Below, in pieces: positions 1 through 10,321 of a stretch of DNA of 64,000 bases. The stretch spans positions 3,658,001 to 3,722,000 of the forward strand of contig NZ_CP142104.1 of assembly GCF_035751725.1 (NCBI RefSeq), given 5' to 3'. Source of the stretch: Pseudomonas frederiksbergensis. GTDB taxonomy: Bacteria > Pseudomonadota > Gammaproteobacteria > Pseudomonadales > Pseudomonadaceae. Position numbers and translations under genes: made by a program. Each line of letters begins with the position of its first letter. The first letter of the stretch is position 1. The notes under the pieces are model-generated. The model was not told the origin of the DNA and ran no database searches. It saw only the letters and a list, made by a program, of their open reading frames with translations.

Positions 1-840
1 TTTCTGGAAATCGTTCGCCATGGCAGCCTTGCCGCTGCGGCGGAAAAACTGCATGTCACCCAGACGGCGATCACCGCCCGGGTACAGAAGCTCGAAAGTC
101 AACTCGGCTGCGCGTTGTTCGTGCGCAACCGCGCCGGCGCACGACTGACCACCGATGGCGAAGCCTTCGTGGTCTATGCCAACCAGCTCGTGCAGACCTG
201 GGAGGCCGCCCGTCGCGACCTGCCATTGCCCGAGGGCTATCGCAACGTCTTGCATCTTGGTGGCGAGGTCAGCTTGTGCAATCCGTTGATGCTTGCCTGG
301 GCCGGGGAGCTGCGCCAGAAGATCCCCGGCCATGCCCTGCGCATGGACATCCGCGACGGCGAGAAACTGTTGCAGCAATTGGAATTGGGGCTGCTGGATG
401 CCGCGGTGGTGTATCAGCCCGAGTATTGGCCGAGGCTGCAAGTCGAGCAATTGCTGGAAGAAAAGCTGATCCTGGTGCGCCTGGCCGCTCGCCCCGAGCC
501 CTATGTCTACATCGACTGGAGCGCCGACTTCCGACGGCAGCACGACACGGCACTGCCGGACAAGGCCAAGGCCGCCGTGACGTTCAATCTTGGCCCCCTG
601 GCGTTGCAGTACATCCTGGAAAACGGCGGCAGCGGTTATTTCCGCACCCGGGTCGTGCAGAGCTACCTGGACAGCGGCATCCTGGAGCGAGTGCCCAAGG
701 CGCCGGAATTCAATTACCCCACTTATCTGGTGTATTCCAGGGACCGGGATTCGGCAGCATTGCAGCAGGCATTCGAAGTCCTGCGGGACATCGTCAAGAC
801 CGGCAGCGACTGGTCCCAGCGCTGGGATCCGCTGGGCTGA
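1..840 (+). CDS. LysR-family transcriptional regulator, 5' end cut by window edge
   Basis: The reading frame is open from the first base to the stop at 838-840, so the true start lies left of the window. The first ~45 visible residues form the winged helix-turn-helix of LysR regulators (GSLAAAAEKLHVTQTAITAR, then LESQLGCALFVR). An effector-binding domain of about 190 residues follows. LysR proteins bind DNA as tetramers and usually act on a neighbouring, often divergent, gene; that neighbour would be outside the window. The next gene to the right is convergent and unrelated, so no target can be inferred here. Confidence 0.9.
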   Translation, partial: FLEIVRHGSLAAAAEKLHVTQTAITARVQKLESQLGCALFVRNRAGARLTTDGEAFVVYANQLVQTWEAARRDLPLPEGYRNVLHLGGEVSLCNPLMLAWAGELRQKIPGHALRMDIRDGEKLLQQLELGLLDAAVVYQPEYWPRLQVEQLLEEKLILVRLAARPEPYVYIDWSADFRRQHDTALPDKAKAAVTFNLGPLALQYILENGGSGYFRTRVVQSYLDSGILERVPKAPEFNYPTYLVYSRDRDSAALQQAFEVLRDIVKTGSDWSQRWDPLG

Positions 841-847
841 TGAGTTC

Positions 848-893
848 GGGTGGGGCCGCCTCGCGGCCCAACGGGAGCAAGCTCCCTCACCCC
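848..893. repeat. Compound REP-like palindrome between convergent genes
   Basis: Nested inverted repeats: GGGGCCGC/GCGGCCC, then GGGAGC-AA-GCTCCC, enclosed by GGGTG/CACCC. It sits between a plus-strand gene ending at 840 and a minus-strand gene ending at 922, where a hairpin could stop transcription from both sides. Confidence 0.6.
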
Positions 894-921
894 AAAAACG
901 CTTGGCAGATGGCCGTTACGG

Positions 922-1155
922 CTAATTCTGCATCAGCGCGGCGATCTGGTCCTTGACCTGCAGCCGTTCCTTCTTGAGCGTCTCCAGAGCGGCGTCGGAC
1001 AGCACAGCGGGTGGTTTCTCGGCCTTTACCACCTCGGCATCAAGCTTGGCGTATTTTTTGATCAGCGCGTCGAGACTCTCGTCCTCGCGGCGTTTTTTCA
1101 GGATGTCTTCTTCTGTGCACTTCAGATCCTGGCAGAGATCATGGGACACCGGCAT
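922..1155 (-). CDS. YdcH-like DUF465 small coiled-coil protein
   Basis: A 77-residue charged, helical protein. Its centre (ESLDALIKKYAKLDAEVVKAE) and C-terminal part (LETLKKERLQVKDQIAALM) have the two-helix pattern of DUF465/YdcH proteins, which are small cytoplasmic proteins of unknown function. The start at 1155 was chosen because a strong AAGGAGGT ribosome binding site lies just upstream (1161-1168), although the frame stays open further. It is transcribed alone and convergent with the upstream LysR gene. The family assignment rests on pattern recognition and no function can be inferred. Confidence 0.8.
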   Translation of the reverse strand: MPVSHDLCQDLKCTEEDILKKRREDESLDALIKKYAKLDAEVVKAEKPPAVLSDAALETLKKERLQVKDQIAALMQN

Positions 1156-1371
1156 GGAGCACCTCCTTAGTGAGTTCGACGGCACGCGCTTTTCGGGGCG
1201 CTGCCTGTCAGCAGCATGGCCTTGCCGGTCGGGTTCTGTCGACCGCCAATCCGACCAGCGGTGACCGTTCGTCGTGCCACGACGCGCTCCGATCAAACCT
1301 TCCGCCGCGCTTTCCCCTCCATTGATCAGTACCACGAGAATCACCTGTATAACCTGTGTGGAGACTGACCT

Positions 1372-1893
1372 ATGGACAGATTTACCCTGCGTCAACTCGG
1401 CCTGGCTGTTGCCCTGAGTAGCAGCATGGGCATGGCATGGGCCGCGACGTCCAACGACTTTGTCGACAACGCGGCGGCCGGCGGCATTGCGGAAATCGAA
1501 ACCAGCAAGATGGCGCTGCAAAAAAGCCAATCGGCGGACATCAAGGAGTTCGCCAACAAGATGATTGCCGATCACACCAAAGCCAACGAAGAGTTGAAGG
1601 CGCTGGCGCAAAAACATGACATCGAAGTGCCTGACGACACCACGTTGATGAAAAAAGCCAAGGCCAAGATTCTCGACGTGCGGGACGAGTCCTTCGATCC
1701 GGCCTACGCCAACAACCAGGTGATGGCCCACGAAGAAACCATCGCCCTGTTCAAGAAAGAAGCAGAGACCGTCACGGACGACAAAAAACCTGGCAGTACT
1801 GAGCTGAAAGCCTTTGCCCAGAAAATGCTGCCGGATTTACAGCATCACTTGGAGATGGCCAAGAAACTTCAAGCGGCCCACCCAAGTAAATAA
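1372..1893 (+). CDS. Exported DUF4142 protein
   Basis: A 173-residue protein with an N-terminal signal peptide (charged start, hydrophobic stretch, AWA cleavage site near residue 25). The rest is the helical DUF4142 region, with KMALQKSQSADIKEFANKM and DHTKANEELKALAQKH as landmarks. The family has a four-helix, ferritin-like shape, is predicted to be periplasmic, and often appears near stress genes in soil proteobacteria. No metal-ligand pattern is obvious, so a catalytic role is not claimed. The gene stands alone and ends just before a strong intrinsic terminator. Confidence 0.85.
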   Translation: MDRFTLRQLGLAVALSSSMGMAWAATSNDFVDNAAAGGIAEIETSKMALQKSQSADIKEFANKMIADHTKANEELKALAQKHDIEVPDDTTLMKKAKAKILDVRDESFDPAYANNQVMAHEETIALFKKEAETVTDDKKPGSTELKAFAQKMLPDLQHHLEMAKKLQAAHPSK

Positions 1894-1910
1894 CGCCATA
1901 TCAAATAAGA

Positions 1911-1937
1911 AAGCCCGACTATCGAGTCGGGCTTTTT
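1911..1937 (+). terminator. Rho-independent terminator after the DUF4142 gene
   Basis: Perfect 10-bp stem AAGCCCGACT/AGTCGGGCTT with a 4-nt loop, followed by a T-run. It starts 17 bases after the stop codon. Confidence 0.9.
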
Positions 1938-1942
1938 GTTGA

Positions 1943-2209
1943 TCAGCTATCAGCCGTATCAATATCAGCATCAGTCTTGTCACCGGGCCCGGCCCGATCC
2001 GGCTCCGGCTTGAAACCCGGGCTATAGGTATTGTCATTATCCTGATGGTGATTCTTCTGATCGACCTCATGGGCAGCACTATGAGCCTCGTGCGCTCCAG
2101 CCGGGCCGGCGGGCTGGCTACCCGACACTTGAGGGTCGACGGCCGGATCGTTACGCGAGGACGGGTTTTGCGTCTGGCCTTGTTGCTGGGTATTTGCAGG
2201 ATCGCTCAT
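1943..2209 (-). CDS. Small hydrophilic hypothetical protein
   Basis: An 88-residue, very polar, low-complexity protein rich in Gln, Asn, Pro, Asp and His (for example NHHQDNDN), with no membrane segment or signal peptide. It is probably intrinsically disordered. The start at 2209 was chosen over an upstream in-frame start because GAGGTG precedes it at proper spacing. It lies 95 bases downstream of the histidine kinase gene on the same strand, but nothing links the two functionally. I recognise no family with a known role. Confidence 0.65.
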   Translation of the reverse strand: MSDPANTQQQGQTQNPSSRNDPAVDPQVSGSQPAGPAGAHEAHSAAHEVDQKNHHQDNDNTYSPGFKPEPDRAGPGDKTDADIDTADS

Positions 2210-2304
2210 TGGACACCTCATTCATGACAAGGCCGGAGAGTGATCGGCCCTGGTCATTCGAAGGCAGGACAGCGGCTTGGGTTCCATTTTTTACAACCCC
2301 GGAC

Positions 2305-4416
2305 TCAATTGCCCAGCACCGAACTGATCATTCGCACCAAGGCATCCGGGCTGTAGGGTTTGCTCAGCAGGTGCGTATCGGGGCTCAACTGATGGTTGCG
2401 CGAAATGATGTCGCGGGTGTGCCCCGACGTGAACAATACCGGCACCGGCGGGGTCTGCACCTTGGCCCAGGCCGCCAGGTCGGAACTCTTGATCAGGCCG
2501 GGCATGACCACGTCGGTAAAGATCAGGTCCACCGAAACGCCGTCGAGCAGCAGTTTCATGGCCTCGTCGCCGTTGGCGGCGGTTAGCGTCCGATAGCCGA
2601 ACTGCTCCAGCAACTCCACCGAGGCGCCGCGCACCTCATCGTTATCCTCGACCACCAGGATGGTTTCCTCGAGGCCTGGCTGAAGCTCGCGGGGGTGCGT
2701 CTGTTCCGGAGCTTCGGGCTTGTGGCTGCGGGGAAAATACATATGCACTTGAGTGCCTTCACCCGGGAGGCTGGAAATTTCGATATGCCCGCCACTCTGC
2801 TTGACGAACCCGAACACCATGCTCAATCCAAGCCCCGTGCCTTGGCCGTCGGTCTTGGTGGTGAAAAACGGCTCGAATACTTGGTTCAGGACTTCGGGAG
2901 CCATTCCAACGCCACGATCGACCACCGAAAGTCGCACGTAATCCCCCGCCGCAACCCCTTTGCCGGCGCAGGACGATTCGTCCAAGGCAATGTTTTCCCC
3001 CAGCATGCTGATGACCCCTTCGCCCCCCATGGCGTCGCGCGCATTGATCGCCAGGTTCAGCAAGGCATTTTCCAACTGGTTGCGATCGACGTGGATGCAC
3101 CACGGCTCAGCGGGCAACGACACCTCGATGCGGATGGTTTCGCCCAGCGCCCGCTGCAACAATTCACCCAGGCCATCATAGATGCGCCGGGGATTGTAGA
3201 CCGCCGGGGACAACGGCTGGCGACGAGCAAAAGCCAGTAACTGCGACGACAGCTTGGCGCCCCGCTCCACGGCTTCAATGGATGCGCCGACCCGCCGTTG
3301 CACGTTGGGATTGTCAGGCTCATGGCGAGCCAGCAAATGCAGGTGGCCGGCGATCACTTGGAGCAGGTTGTTGAAGTCATGGGCGACGCCTCCGGTGAGA
3401 CCGCCGATGGCTTCGAGCTTCTGCGATTGGCGCAACTGCTCCTCTGCCGCCAACCGTGCCTGTACCTCATTGGCAACGCGTTGTTCCAGGTCGCGGGTGA
3501 ATTTGAGCAGCGACGCTTCGGCGGTCTTGCGCTCGTTGATGTCGATCAGCACACCCGGAAAACGCAGGGGCTTGCCCAATGCATCGAACTCGCATCGACC
3601 ACTGGCCAACACCCAAAGGTAATCGCTTTCGCCGCGGCGCAAACGATATTCGGCGGTGTAGGGAGCACCCGTGCGCACGGTCAAGTCGACCCGTTGTTCG
3701 ACGTCGTCGATGTCATCGGGATGAATTCGCTGCCGAGCGATGTCGATGGGCAGTGCGTCCAGCGGGCATTCGGGCGGATAACCAAACGTACGGGCGAAAC
3801 GATCGTCGCCCGACAGTGTGTCGGTGGCGATATCCCAGACGAACGACCCTAGCAACGGCCCGGCCGAAAGCGCCAGCTGGATACGCTCGTTGACCGCTCG
3901 ATAGCTGCGCTCGGCCTCTTGCCGGGCCCGCTCGCTCAGCACCAGCTCGGTGGTTTCTACCACGATCGCCAGAACGCCCGCGGGCGATTGGTCATCGTCG
4001 GGCACCGGGCTGTAATAGAGGTCCATCCAGACGTCTTCAGGCTTGCCGTCGCGCAGCAGCACCAGCTCCTTGTTGCGGTAGGACAAGGTGCCGCCAGCCA
4101 GGCACACGTCCAGCACGTGGCGGTTGAATTCGGCGACTTCCGGCCATCCCAGCTCCACCGCGCTCCCCAGCAGGTAGGGATGGCGACCGCCAGCGAATTC
4201 GGCATAGGCGTCGTTATAAATCATGAAGCCTTGGCGGCCCCACAACATGACCATCGGCAATGGCGAAGCGAGCATCAGCTGGACTGCGCTGCGCAGGCTG
4301 GCGGACCAGTGCTCGATCGCACCCAACTCTGTGCGACTCCAGTCGTAGGCCCGGATTCGCCGGGCCATTTCTCCGTCCCAACCGGGACACCCGTTACTCT
4401 GGGATAAGAACTTCAT
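2305..4416 (-). CDS. Hybrid sensor histidine kinase (PAS, HisKA, HATPase, receiver)
   Basis: 703 residues with no transmembrane helix, so cytoplasmic. Two PAS-type sensor regions (about 40-155 and 180-295) are followed by a coiled coil and the phospho-acceptor H-box (GGVAHDFNNLL, His346). The ATPase domain has its N-box near 450, DRGVG near 500 and GQGTGLGLS near 525-532. A C-terminal receiver begins at ILVVEDND (~586), with Asp635 (FTDVVMP) and the KPYS lysine near 686 in place. This is the layout of hybrid kinases that need a separate phosphotransfer or response partner, and none lies next to it. The signal is unknown. It is a single-gene unit by spacing. Confidence 0.92.
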   Translation of the reverse strand: MKFLSQSNGCPGWDGEMARRIRAYDWSRTELGAIEHWSASLRSAVQLMLASPLPMVMLWGRQGFMIYNDAYAEFAGGRHPYLLGSAVELGWPEVAEFNRHVLDVCLAGGTLSYRNKELVLLRDGKPEDVWMDLYYSPVPDDDQSPAGVLAIVVETTELVLSERARQEAERSYRAVNERIQLALSAGPLLGSFVWDIATDTLSGDDRFARTFGYPPECPLDALPIDIARQRIHPDDIDDVEQRVDLTVRTGAPYTAEYRLRRGESDYLWVLASGRCEFDALGKPLRFPGVLIDINERKTAEASLLKFTRDLEQRVANEVQARLAAEEQLRQSQKLEAIGGLTGGVAHDFNNLLQVIAGHLHLLARHEPDNPNVQRRVGASIEAVERGAKLSSQLLAFARRQPLSPAVYNPRRIYDGLGELLQRALGETIRIEVSLPAEPWCIHVDRNQLENALLNLAINARDAMGGEGVISMLGENIALDESSCAGKGVAAGDYVRLSVVDRGVGMAPEVLNQVFEPFFTTKTDGQGTGLGLSMVFGFVKQSGGHIEISSLPGEGTQVHMYFPRSHKPEAPEQTHPRELQPGLEETILVVEDNDEVRGASVELLEQFGYRTLTAANGDEAMKLLLDGVSVDLIFTDVVMPGLIKSSDLAAWAKVQTPPVPVLFTSGHTRDIISRNHQLSPDTHLLSKPYSPDALVRMISSVLGN

Positions 4417-4532
4417 GGAACGTCTCTCACCTCAAGCTACCAGCAGGGAAGCGGCATACCACAAGTCCCTTGTGCTAGTGCTTCGAGCGCGGGGTTGGCA
4501 ATTGGTTTCATGTTGAAATCCTTGCGCCGATT

Positions 4533-4566
4533 CCTGTGGTGAGGGAGCAAGCTCCCTCACCACAGG
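4533..4566. repeat. REP-like perfect palindrome
   Basis: A 16-bp inverted repeat with a 2-base centre, core GAGGGAGC-AA-GCTCCCTC, arms ending CCTGTGG/CCACAGG. It lies between the end of dnaE2 and the start of the histidine kinase, both on the minus strand. It belongs to the GTGGCGAGGG/GTGAGGGAGC set that recurs through the window. Confidence 0.8.
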
Positions 4567-4577
4567 GTTCGGGGTGT

Positions 4578-7500
4578 CTAGCGGAAATCCCGACTGCGCA
4601 CATGGATGCCCGCCAGCAACTCGCTCAGGTCGCTCAGACGTCCGGCGATCAGGTGGCGGACCTCGCCGACACTCTCCCAGCGCCCATCCACCCTGAGCAA
4701 TTGCGACCCTACCAGGACCTTGCGCTGGCGTTCGGCCAAATCACGCCAGACCACCACGTTGAGATTGCCGAATTCGTCTTCCAAAGTGACAAAGGTCACG
4801 CCACTGGCCGTGCCCGGGCGTTGGCGACCGGTGACCAGCCCGGCGACGCTGACGTTGCGGCCATGTTCGACAGCCTGCAGTTCCCGCGAGCTGCGGCAGC
4901 GCCGGGCACGCAATTCGGAACGCAGCAGCGCCAACGGATGAGGCCCCAACGTCGTGCCCACGGTGGCGTAGTCGGCGAACAGGTTTTCCCCGACTGTGGG
5001 CGTCGGCAAGGCCACGGGCGGTTCCTCCTGGCTGGGCAGCCCTGCGAACAGGCCCAGCTGTTTTTCCACCCCGGCGATTTCCCAGCGGGCGCGATGGCGG
5101 TCGCCGGCCAGGCCGCGCAAAGCGTCGGCGTCCGCCAGTTGTTCCAGGGCACGGGCATCGAGTCGCGCGCGCTCACCCAGGTCGGCTACATCGATGAAAA
5201 GCCGCTGCCTGCGTGCCGCCTCGATACGCCGGGCATCGTCCTCGCGAAAACCCTTGATCAGGCGCAAGCCCATGCGAATCGCCGGTTGCCGGCCTTCCAT
5301 CGGTTCCAGGCTGCATTCCCAATCACTGGCTCGCACGTCCACCGGACGGATCTGCAACTGATGCCGGCGGGCATCCTGGAGGATCTGGTCCGGGCTGTAG
5401 AAACCCATGGGCCAGCTATTGATCAGCGCGCAGGCGAACGCCGCCGGCTCGTGGCATTTGAGCCAACTGCTGGCGTAGGTCAGCAAGGCAAAACTGGCGG
5501 CGTGGGACTCAGGAAAACCGTAGTTGCCAAAGCCCTTGATCTGTTCGAAGAGCTGCGCGGCATATTCAGGTTTGTACCCTTTGGCCTCCATGCCATCGGC
5601 CAATCTTTTCTTGTGCGGTTCAAGCCCGCCGTGGCGCTTCCAGGCGGCCATGGATCGGCGCAACTGGTCCGCTTCGCCCGGGCTGTAGCCGGCGGCGACG
5701 ATGGCGATCTGCATGACCTGTTCCTGGAACAGCGGAATGCCCAAGGTACGGCCCAGTACTTCTTTCAATTCCGGCGACGGATAAGTGATCTTCTCTTCCC
5801 CATTCCGTCGCCGCAGGTAAGGGTGCACCATCCCGCCCTGGATCGGTCCCGGCCGCACGATCGCCACCTCGATCACCAGGTCGTAATATTCCTTGGGCTT
5901 GAGCCGAGGCAACATCGCCATCTGCGCCCGGGATTCGATCTGGAACACACCGATGGTATCGGCGCGGCTGATCATCTCGAAGGTGGCCCGATCATCCTTG
6001 GGCAACGACGCCAGGGTATGGCGCACGCCCCGGTAATGCGCGATCAGGTCGAAGCAACGGCGGATCGCGCTGAGCATGCCCAGGGCGAGGATGTCCACCT
6101 TAAGCAGCCCGACCGCATCGAGGTCGTCCTTGTCCCACTGGATGATGGTGCGCTCGGCCATCGCGGCGTTTTCCACCGGCACCAGGGTGTCGAGCGGTTG
6201 CTGGGAAATCACGAAGCCGCCGGGGTGCTGGGACAGGTGCCGGGGAAAGCCGATCAGTTGCTGGGTCAGGCTCAGCACCCGGCGCAACACCGGGCTCTGC
6301 GGGTCGAAGCCGCCCTCGCGCAAACGCTCCACCGGCGGCGCTTCATCGCTCCAGCGCCCGCAGCAATCGGCCAGCGCATTGACCTGGTCCGGCGGCAGGC
6401 CCAGGGCCTTGGCGACGTCGCGCACCGCCCCGGCACCGTGGTAGCTGCTGACCACCGCCGTCAACGCCGCGCGATGCCGACCGTAGCGCTGGAACACGTA
6501 CTGGAGGACTTCTTCACGACGCTCGTGTTCGAAATCGACGTCGATGTCCGGCGGTTCATTGCGCTCGCGGGACAGGAAGCGTTCAAACAGCATGTCCGTC
6601 TGGGCCGGGTCGATTTCGGTGATGCCCAAGGCGTAGCACACCGCCGAGTTGGCTGCCGAGCCCCGGCCCTGGCAAAGAATGTGGCGACTGCGGGCAAAAC
6701 TGACGATGTCCTGCACGGTGAGGAAATAACTGTCGTAGCCCAGTTCGGCAATCAGCTCCAGTTCCTTGTCGATCTGCGCGCGCACCTTTTCTGTCACGCC
6801 CTCCTTCCAGCGTTCACGCAAACCGCGCTCGGTCAGTTCCCGCAGCCAGGACGCAGGATCATGGCCCTCGGGCACCAGCTCGCGGGGGTATTCATAGCGC
6901 AACTGACCGAGGTCGAACGTGCAGCGCCGGGCGATCTTCAGGGTTTCATCGAGCAAGGTGCGGGGATAGAGACCGGCCAGTGCCTCAAGGCTACGCAAGT
7001 GGCGCTCGCCGTTGGGGTGCAGGCGCTGGCCGGCCTCGGCGACGGTGACGTGGTGGCGGATGGCGGTCATGGTGTCCTGCAAGGCGCGGCGGCCCCGCAC
7101 ATGCATGTGCACATCGCCCGTGGCGACGGCCGGCAGGCCCAAGCGTTCGGCCAATGCGAGCAAGTCCGCCAGCCGCCGTCGGTCGTCTTGCCCGCAATGC
7201 AGCTGCACGGACAACCAGAGTCTTGCGTTGAACACCTGTCGGAGCCAGCGCCCTTGCGCCTCGGGCTCCTTGCCATCGGGCACCCACAACGCGAGCAGCC
7301 CTGGCAGCGGCTCGTCGAAGTCTTCCCGGACGATGCGATAACGGCCTTTCTCGCTGCGGCGCCGGGCGCGGGTGATCAGTCGACACAAGGCTTGGTAGCC
7401 CTCAAGGTTCTCCACCAACAACACCAGCTTCGGACCGTCCTCGACCTGGATCTCGCTGCCGACGATCAACTGCAGCTCCAGTTCCCTGGCCGCCTGCCAG

Positions 7501-7655
7501 GCCCGGACGATGCCGGCCAGGGTGCATTCATCGGTGATCGCCAGGGCCCGATAACCCTGCTGCCTGGCGCGACGGCACAGTTCCAACGCACTGGAGGCGC
7601 CGCGCTGGAAACTGAAGTTCGACAGGCAATGCAGCTCGGCATATTCGACATTCAT
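4578..7655 (-). CDS. dnaE2: Error-prone DNA polymerase DnaE2 (ImuC)
   Basis: A 1025-residue C-family polymerase alpha subunit that carries out translesion synthesis with ImuA and ImuB. An N-terminal PHP domain ([12 protein letters not shown], ~40-50) is followed by the polymerase core with the catalytic PDIDVDF motif (Asp370 and Asp372), the downstream [10 protein letters not shown] aspartate, and a C-terminal OB-fold ([20 protein letters not shown]). Its length matches DnaE2 rather than the ~1160-residue replicative DnaE. The start at 7655 is set by an ATGA overlap with the imuB stop, implying translational coupling. An in-frame start seven codons upstream is less likely. As the last gene of the lexA2 operon it should be DNA-damage inducible. 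Confidence 0.96.
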   Translation of the reverse strand: MNVEYAELHCLSNFSFQRGASSALELCRRARQQGYRALAITDECTLAGIVRAWQAARELELQLIVGSEIQVEDGPKLVLLVENLEGYQALCRLITRARRRSEKGRYRIVREDFDEPLPGLLALWVPDGKEPEAQGRWLRQVFNARLWLSVQLHCGQDDRRRLADLLALAERLGLPAVATGDVHMHVRGRRALQDTMTAIRHHVTVAEAGQRLHPNGERHLRSLEALAGLYPRTLLDETLKIARRCTFDLGQLRYEYPRELVPEGHDPASWLRELTERGLRERWKEGVTEKVRAQIDKELELIAELGYDSYFLTVQDIVSFARSRHILCQGRGSAANSAVCYALGITEIDPAQTDMLFERFLSRERNEPPDIDVDFEHERREEVLQYVFQRYGRHRAALTAVVSSYHGAGAVRDVAKALGLPPDQVNALADCCGRWSDEAPPVERLREGGFDPQSPVLRRVLSLTQQLIGFPRHLSQHPGGFVISQQPLDTLVPVENAAMAERTIIQWDKDDLDAVGLLKVDILALGMLSAIRRCFDLIAHYRGVRHTLASLPKDDRATFEMISRADTIGVFQIESRAQMAMLPRLKPKEYYDLVIEVAIVRPGPIQGGMVHPYLRRRNGEEKITYPSPELKEVLGRTLGIPLFQEQVMQIAIVAAGYSPGEADQLRRSMAAWKRHGGLEPHKKRLADGMEAKGYKPEYAAQLFEQIKGFGNYGFPESHAASFALLTYASSWLKCHEPAAFACALINSWPMGFYSPDQILQDARRHQLQIRPVDVRASDWECSLEPMEGRQPAIRMGLRLIKGFREDDARRIEAARRQRLFIDVADLGERARLDARALEQLADADALRGLAGDRHRARWEIAGVEKQLGLFAGLPSQEEPPVALPTPTVGENLFADYATVGTTLGPHPLALLRSELRARRCRSSRELQAVEHGRNVSVAGLVTGRQRPGTASGVTFVTLEDEFGNLNVVVWRDLAERQRKVLVGSQLLRVDGRWESVGEVRHLIAGRLSDLSELLAGIHVRSRDFR

Positions 7656-9073
7656 GCGAACCAGCCTTGCAGCCACAACGGCCCGCCCTCGCCCACCGGC
7701 CGATAGGCCCAGCCGCGTTGGCCGGCGCGGGTTTCGACCAGGTAGTAATCACGCCGTACATCAGCCCCGTCCCACCAGCCGGATTCGATGCGCTCCGGGC
7801 CCATGAGAATTCGCACTTGGCCCTCGGGCAGCGCCTGGGGCTCGCCGAGCAGCCAGCCGGGACGCTGGATATCATCGCGCAGCGGGCACGCCTGTTGTTG
7901 CGGCTGGGGTTTCATCTGCCAAGCGCATTCGGGTCGATGATCATCGCCAAACCCCAGCCCTTGCACGGCTTCATCCCCCAGGCGCGCCCGCAGCCGTTCG
8001 CGCAGTTGCTCCCACGGCAAGGACTGCTGGGGACGTTCATCGAACAATTCCAGGCGCTGGGGCACGAAGCTCGGCAGGTCTTCGGCACACAAGCGGAAAC
8101 CGCGCACCGGAGCCTCGACCTGCACCTGTTCGAGACGGCCACGGGCCAGCTCGAACAACATCGAAGCATCCCGCTCGGCGCTGAGCAGGCCGACCTTGAT
8201 GATCGTGTCCGGCAAACCGGCATGCTCCAGGTGCAAGTCGAAACGCTGCACGCCGCTGTCGCGTCCGCACAGGTAGGTCGACAGATCGCCGGTCAACCGG
8301 CGCAGCGGAAACAGCAATGCCTGGTGGGACTGCACGTCATAGTTGAGTTCGATGCGCACATCGAAACGGTCCGGGGGCAGGTAGAACGACAGCGCCAGGG
8401 TACGGCTGCCCACCAGCGCGTCGAGGTGCTTGAGCATGCCGGCTTCGAAACGCCGCGCCAAGGTGTGCCGGGGCAAGGCCTGGACTTGGCTGAGCTGGCG
8501 AAGGCCCATGCGCGACAAGGCCGTGGCAACCTCGGGTGCCAGGCCGACCCGGTCCACTGGCATTTGCCCAAGGTACGCTTGCAAGGTCTCGTTATCGGGT
8601 ACCACCAGGGCGTCGTAGGCATTGGCCAGCATCCGCGCTGCTACGGGATTGGGGGCGGCGACGATGCGATGGCGAAAGCCCAGTTCAGTCAGTTCGGCCC
8701 GCAAACGCGCCTCGAATACCGGCCACGGCCCGAACAGCCCCAGGCTCGATTCGATTTCAAACAGCACTGTGCGCGGGTAATGCACGCTGACCTGGGAGCT
8801 GAAGCGGTAGGCCCAGGCCGCGAGGAATTGTTGCCAGTATTGGATTTGCGTCGCGTCGTACTCGGCGGTGGCGAACCCTTTGCTCAAGGCCTGGGCGGCG
8901 GTCATGCTCTGGCCGGGGCGCAGGCCCAGGGCGCGGGCCGGTTCGTTGACCGCTTGCAGCACCCGGCGCTGGGCCGGACCGGTCAGCAGCGCCAGGGGCG
9001 CGTCGGGATCGGGGCGCTGGCGCAGCGCGGCGTCCAGCGCCAATTGCGGGAAAAGGATACAGACCCAGCGCAT
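7652..9073 (-). CDS. imuB: ImuB, catalytically inactive Y-family polymerase homologue
   Basis: 473 residues with a Y-family fold ([13 protein letters not shown] at the start, helix-hairpin-helix region ~185-215). The acidic active-site residues of working Y-polymerases are absent: the usual SxDE region reads [10 protein letters not shown] near 106-114. This is typical of ImuB, which acts as the hub of the ImuA-ImuB-DnaE2 mutasome and binds the beta clamp. QRLELF (339-344) is a candidate clamp-binding motif. The ATG lies 7 bases past the imuA stop, and the gene ends in a 4-base overlap with dnaE2. The frame stays open far upstream inside imuA, but only 9073 fits the operon. Confidence 0.94.
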   Translation of the reverse strand: MRWVCILFPQLALDAALRQRPDPDAPLALLTGPAQRRVLQAVNEPARALGLRPGQSMTAAQALSKGFATAEYDATQIQYWQQFLAAWAYRFSSQVSVHYPRTVLFEIESSLGLFGPWPVFEARLRAELTELGFRHRIVAAPNPVAARMLANAYDALVVPDNETLQAYLGQMPVDRVGLAPEVATALSRMGLRQLSQVQALPRHTLARRFEAGMLKHLDALVGSRTLALSFYLPPDRFDVRIELNYDVQSHQALLFPLRRLTGDLSTYLCGRDSGVQRFDLHLEHAGLPDTIIKVGLLSAERDASMLFELARGRLEQVQVEAPVRGFRLCAEDLPSFVPQRLELFDERPQQSLPWEQLRERLRARLGDEAVQGLGFGDDHRPECAWQMKPQPQQQACPLRDDIQRPGWLLGEPQALPEGQVRILMGPERIESGWWDGADVRRDYYLVETRAGQRGWAYRPVGEGGPLWLQGWFA

Positions 9074-9080
9074 CGCAACC

Positions 9081-9704
9081 TCAATGCCCTGCGTACGCGG
9101 GAAACGCAATCGGCGCCGAACGCGCCAGCCCGCCCCGGGACTTGAGCACCCGCAATTGCGCGGGCCGGGCATCGATCGCGATGCGCAAGGCCGCCGGGGA
9201 CGGGTTGATGGCTTCCTGGAGCGAGCGCCAGGCGAACGCCAGGGTCTGGCCGGTTTCCGCGGCGACCTGCAAACGGCGCAAGGCTCGGTCATCCGCCTGG
9301 CGCGGCCAGCACAACACCGCGCCGCAACTGCCCGAACGCAGGCATTGCTCGGTGGCCCACAAGGCTTGCCGTGGATCGGCCTGGATGATCGACAACTGGC
9401 GCAAGTCCACCCCGGCATTTCGCCAGGCCTGGGGATAGGGCACGAACGGGGGCGCCACCAGCACGATCCGCTCCCCCGCCGCCGACAACCGCGCCAGGGT
9501 CGGCCACACCAGTTGCAACTCACCCACGCCCGGCGCGCCTATGAGGATTTCCGTCAGCGCCGCTTCCGGCCAGCCACCACTGGGCAATGCCGCGTCCAGC
9601 GCCGCATGACCGGTGGGTTGTGGACTGGCGGCCGGTGGCGCAGGCCGGCCCTTCCAGACCTGGCCGCCATTGAACAGCGTGTCCAGCGCAACGACGGCCC
9701 CCAT
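9081..9704 (-). CDS. imuA: ImuA, RecA-like mutasome protein
   Basis: 207 residues with an ImuA/SulA-type RecA-like fold. LTEILIGAPGVGELQLVWPTLARL replaces the Walker A region, and a second block lies at ERIVLVAPPFVPYPQAW. The proline-rich N-terminus (~20-32) looks flexible. In mutasome cassettes ImuA works with ImuB and DnaE2 and modulates RecA; it is often labelled SulA-like in pseudomonads but is not the cell-division inhibitor. The start overlaps the lexA2 stop by one base (TGATG), so translation is coupled. Second gene of the SOS operon. Confidence 0.93.
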   Translation of the reverse strand: MGAVVALDTLFNGGQVWKGRPAPPAASPQPTGHAALDAALPSGGWPEAALTEILIGAPGVGELQLVWPTLARLSAAGERIVLVAPPFVPYPQAWRNAGVDLRQLSIIQADPRQALWATEQCLRSGSCGAVLCWPRQADDRALRRLQVAAETGQTLAFAWRSLQEAINPSPAALRIAIDARPAQLRVLKSRGGLARSAPIAFPAYAGH

Positions 9705-10321
9705 CAGCCTTGCCTCACCAGGCCACAGAACACGCCTTCTATCGCCAGGTCCTGGTCGGCTTCGACGATGATCGGCTGATAGGCCGGGTTGCGGGGCAGC
9801 AGGCGTACGCGCTCGCCGACGCGCTCGAAACGCTTGATGGTCACCTCACCGTCCAGGCGCGCCACGACGATCTGCCCGTTGGCGGCCTGGGGCGTACGTT
9901 GCACGCCCACCAGGTCGCCGTCGAGGATACCGTCCTCGATCATCGAGTCGCCTTGGACGCGCAACAGGTAATCCGGCGCCTTGGTGAAAATCGCAGGGTC
10001 CAGCAAGAGGCGGCTGTGGACCTCCGCATCGGCGCCAATCGGCCGGCCGGCGGCCACCCGCCCCAGTACCGGTACGTCCAGCAGCTCGGGGCGCGGCGGC
10101 TGGTTCAACAGCCGAATGCCTCGGGCCTGGTGCGGATTGACCTCGATGAAACCGGCCTCGGTGAGCGCCAGCACATGCTTGCGCGCCACGCTGCGAGAGG
10201 CGAAACCAAACGCCTCGCTGATTTCTGCAAGGCTGGGAGGCTGGCCCTGCTCGGCGATGCGTTCGCGAATAAAGGTCAGGATGGCGGTACGGCGGGGAGT
10301 GAGAGTCGTCATGGAGTACAT
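9704..10321 (-). CDS. lexA2: LexA2 repressor of the mutasome operon
   Basis: 205 residues: N-terminal winged helix (PSLAEISEAFGFASRSVARKHV) and C-terminal S24 peptidase. The self-cleavage site is Ala91-Gly92 (RVAAGRP), with Ser126 (GDSM) and Lys163 (VTIKRF) as the catalytic pair. It is the second LexA type that controls its own imuA-imuB-dnaE2 operon in many pseudomonads; the main LexA gene is not in the window. The start at 10321 is preferred because GGAG lies 5 bases upstream, although both lie inside the operator palindrome. A start three codons later (10312) is possible. Confidence 0.94.
   Translation of the reverse strand: MYSMTTLTPRRTAILTFIRERIAEQGQPPSLAEISEAFGFASRSVARKHVLALTEAGFIEVNPHQARGIRLLNQPPRPELLDVPVLGRVAAGRPIGADAEVHSRLLLDPAIFTKAPDYLLRVQGDSMIEDGILDGDLVGVQRTPQAANGQIVVARLDGEVTIKRFERVGERVRLLPRNPAYQPIIVEADQDLAIEGVFCGLVRQG

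Noticed and set aside
4536..7706. A 1056-codon open frame on the strand opposite dnaE2
   Set aside because: It mirrors the dnaE2 codons, has no family features, lacks a good ribosome binding site, and is typical of GC-rich shadow frames.
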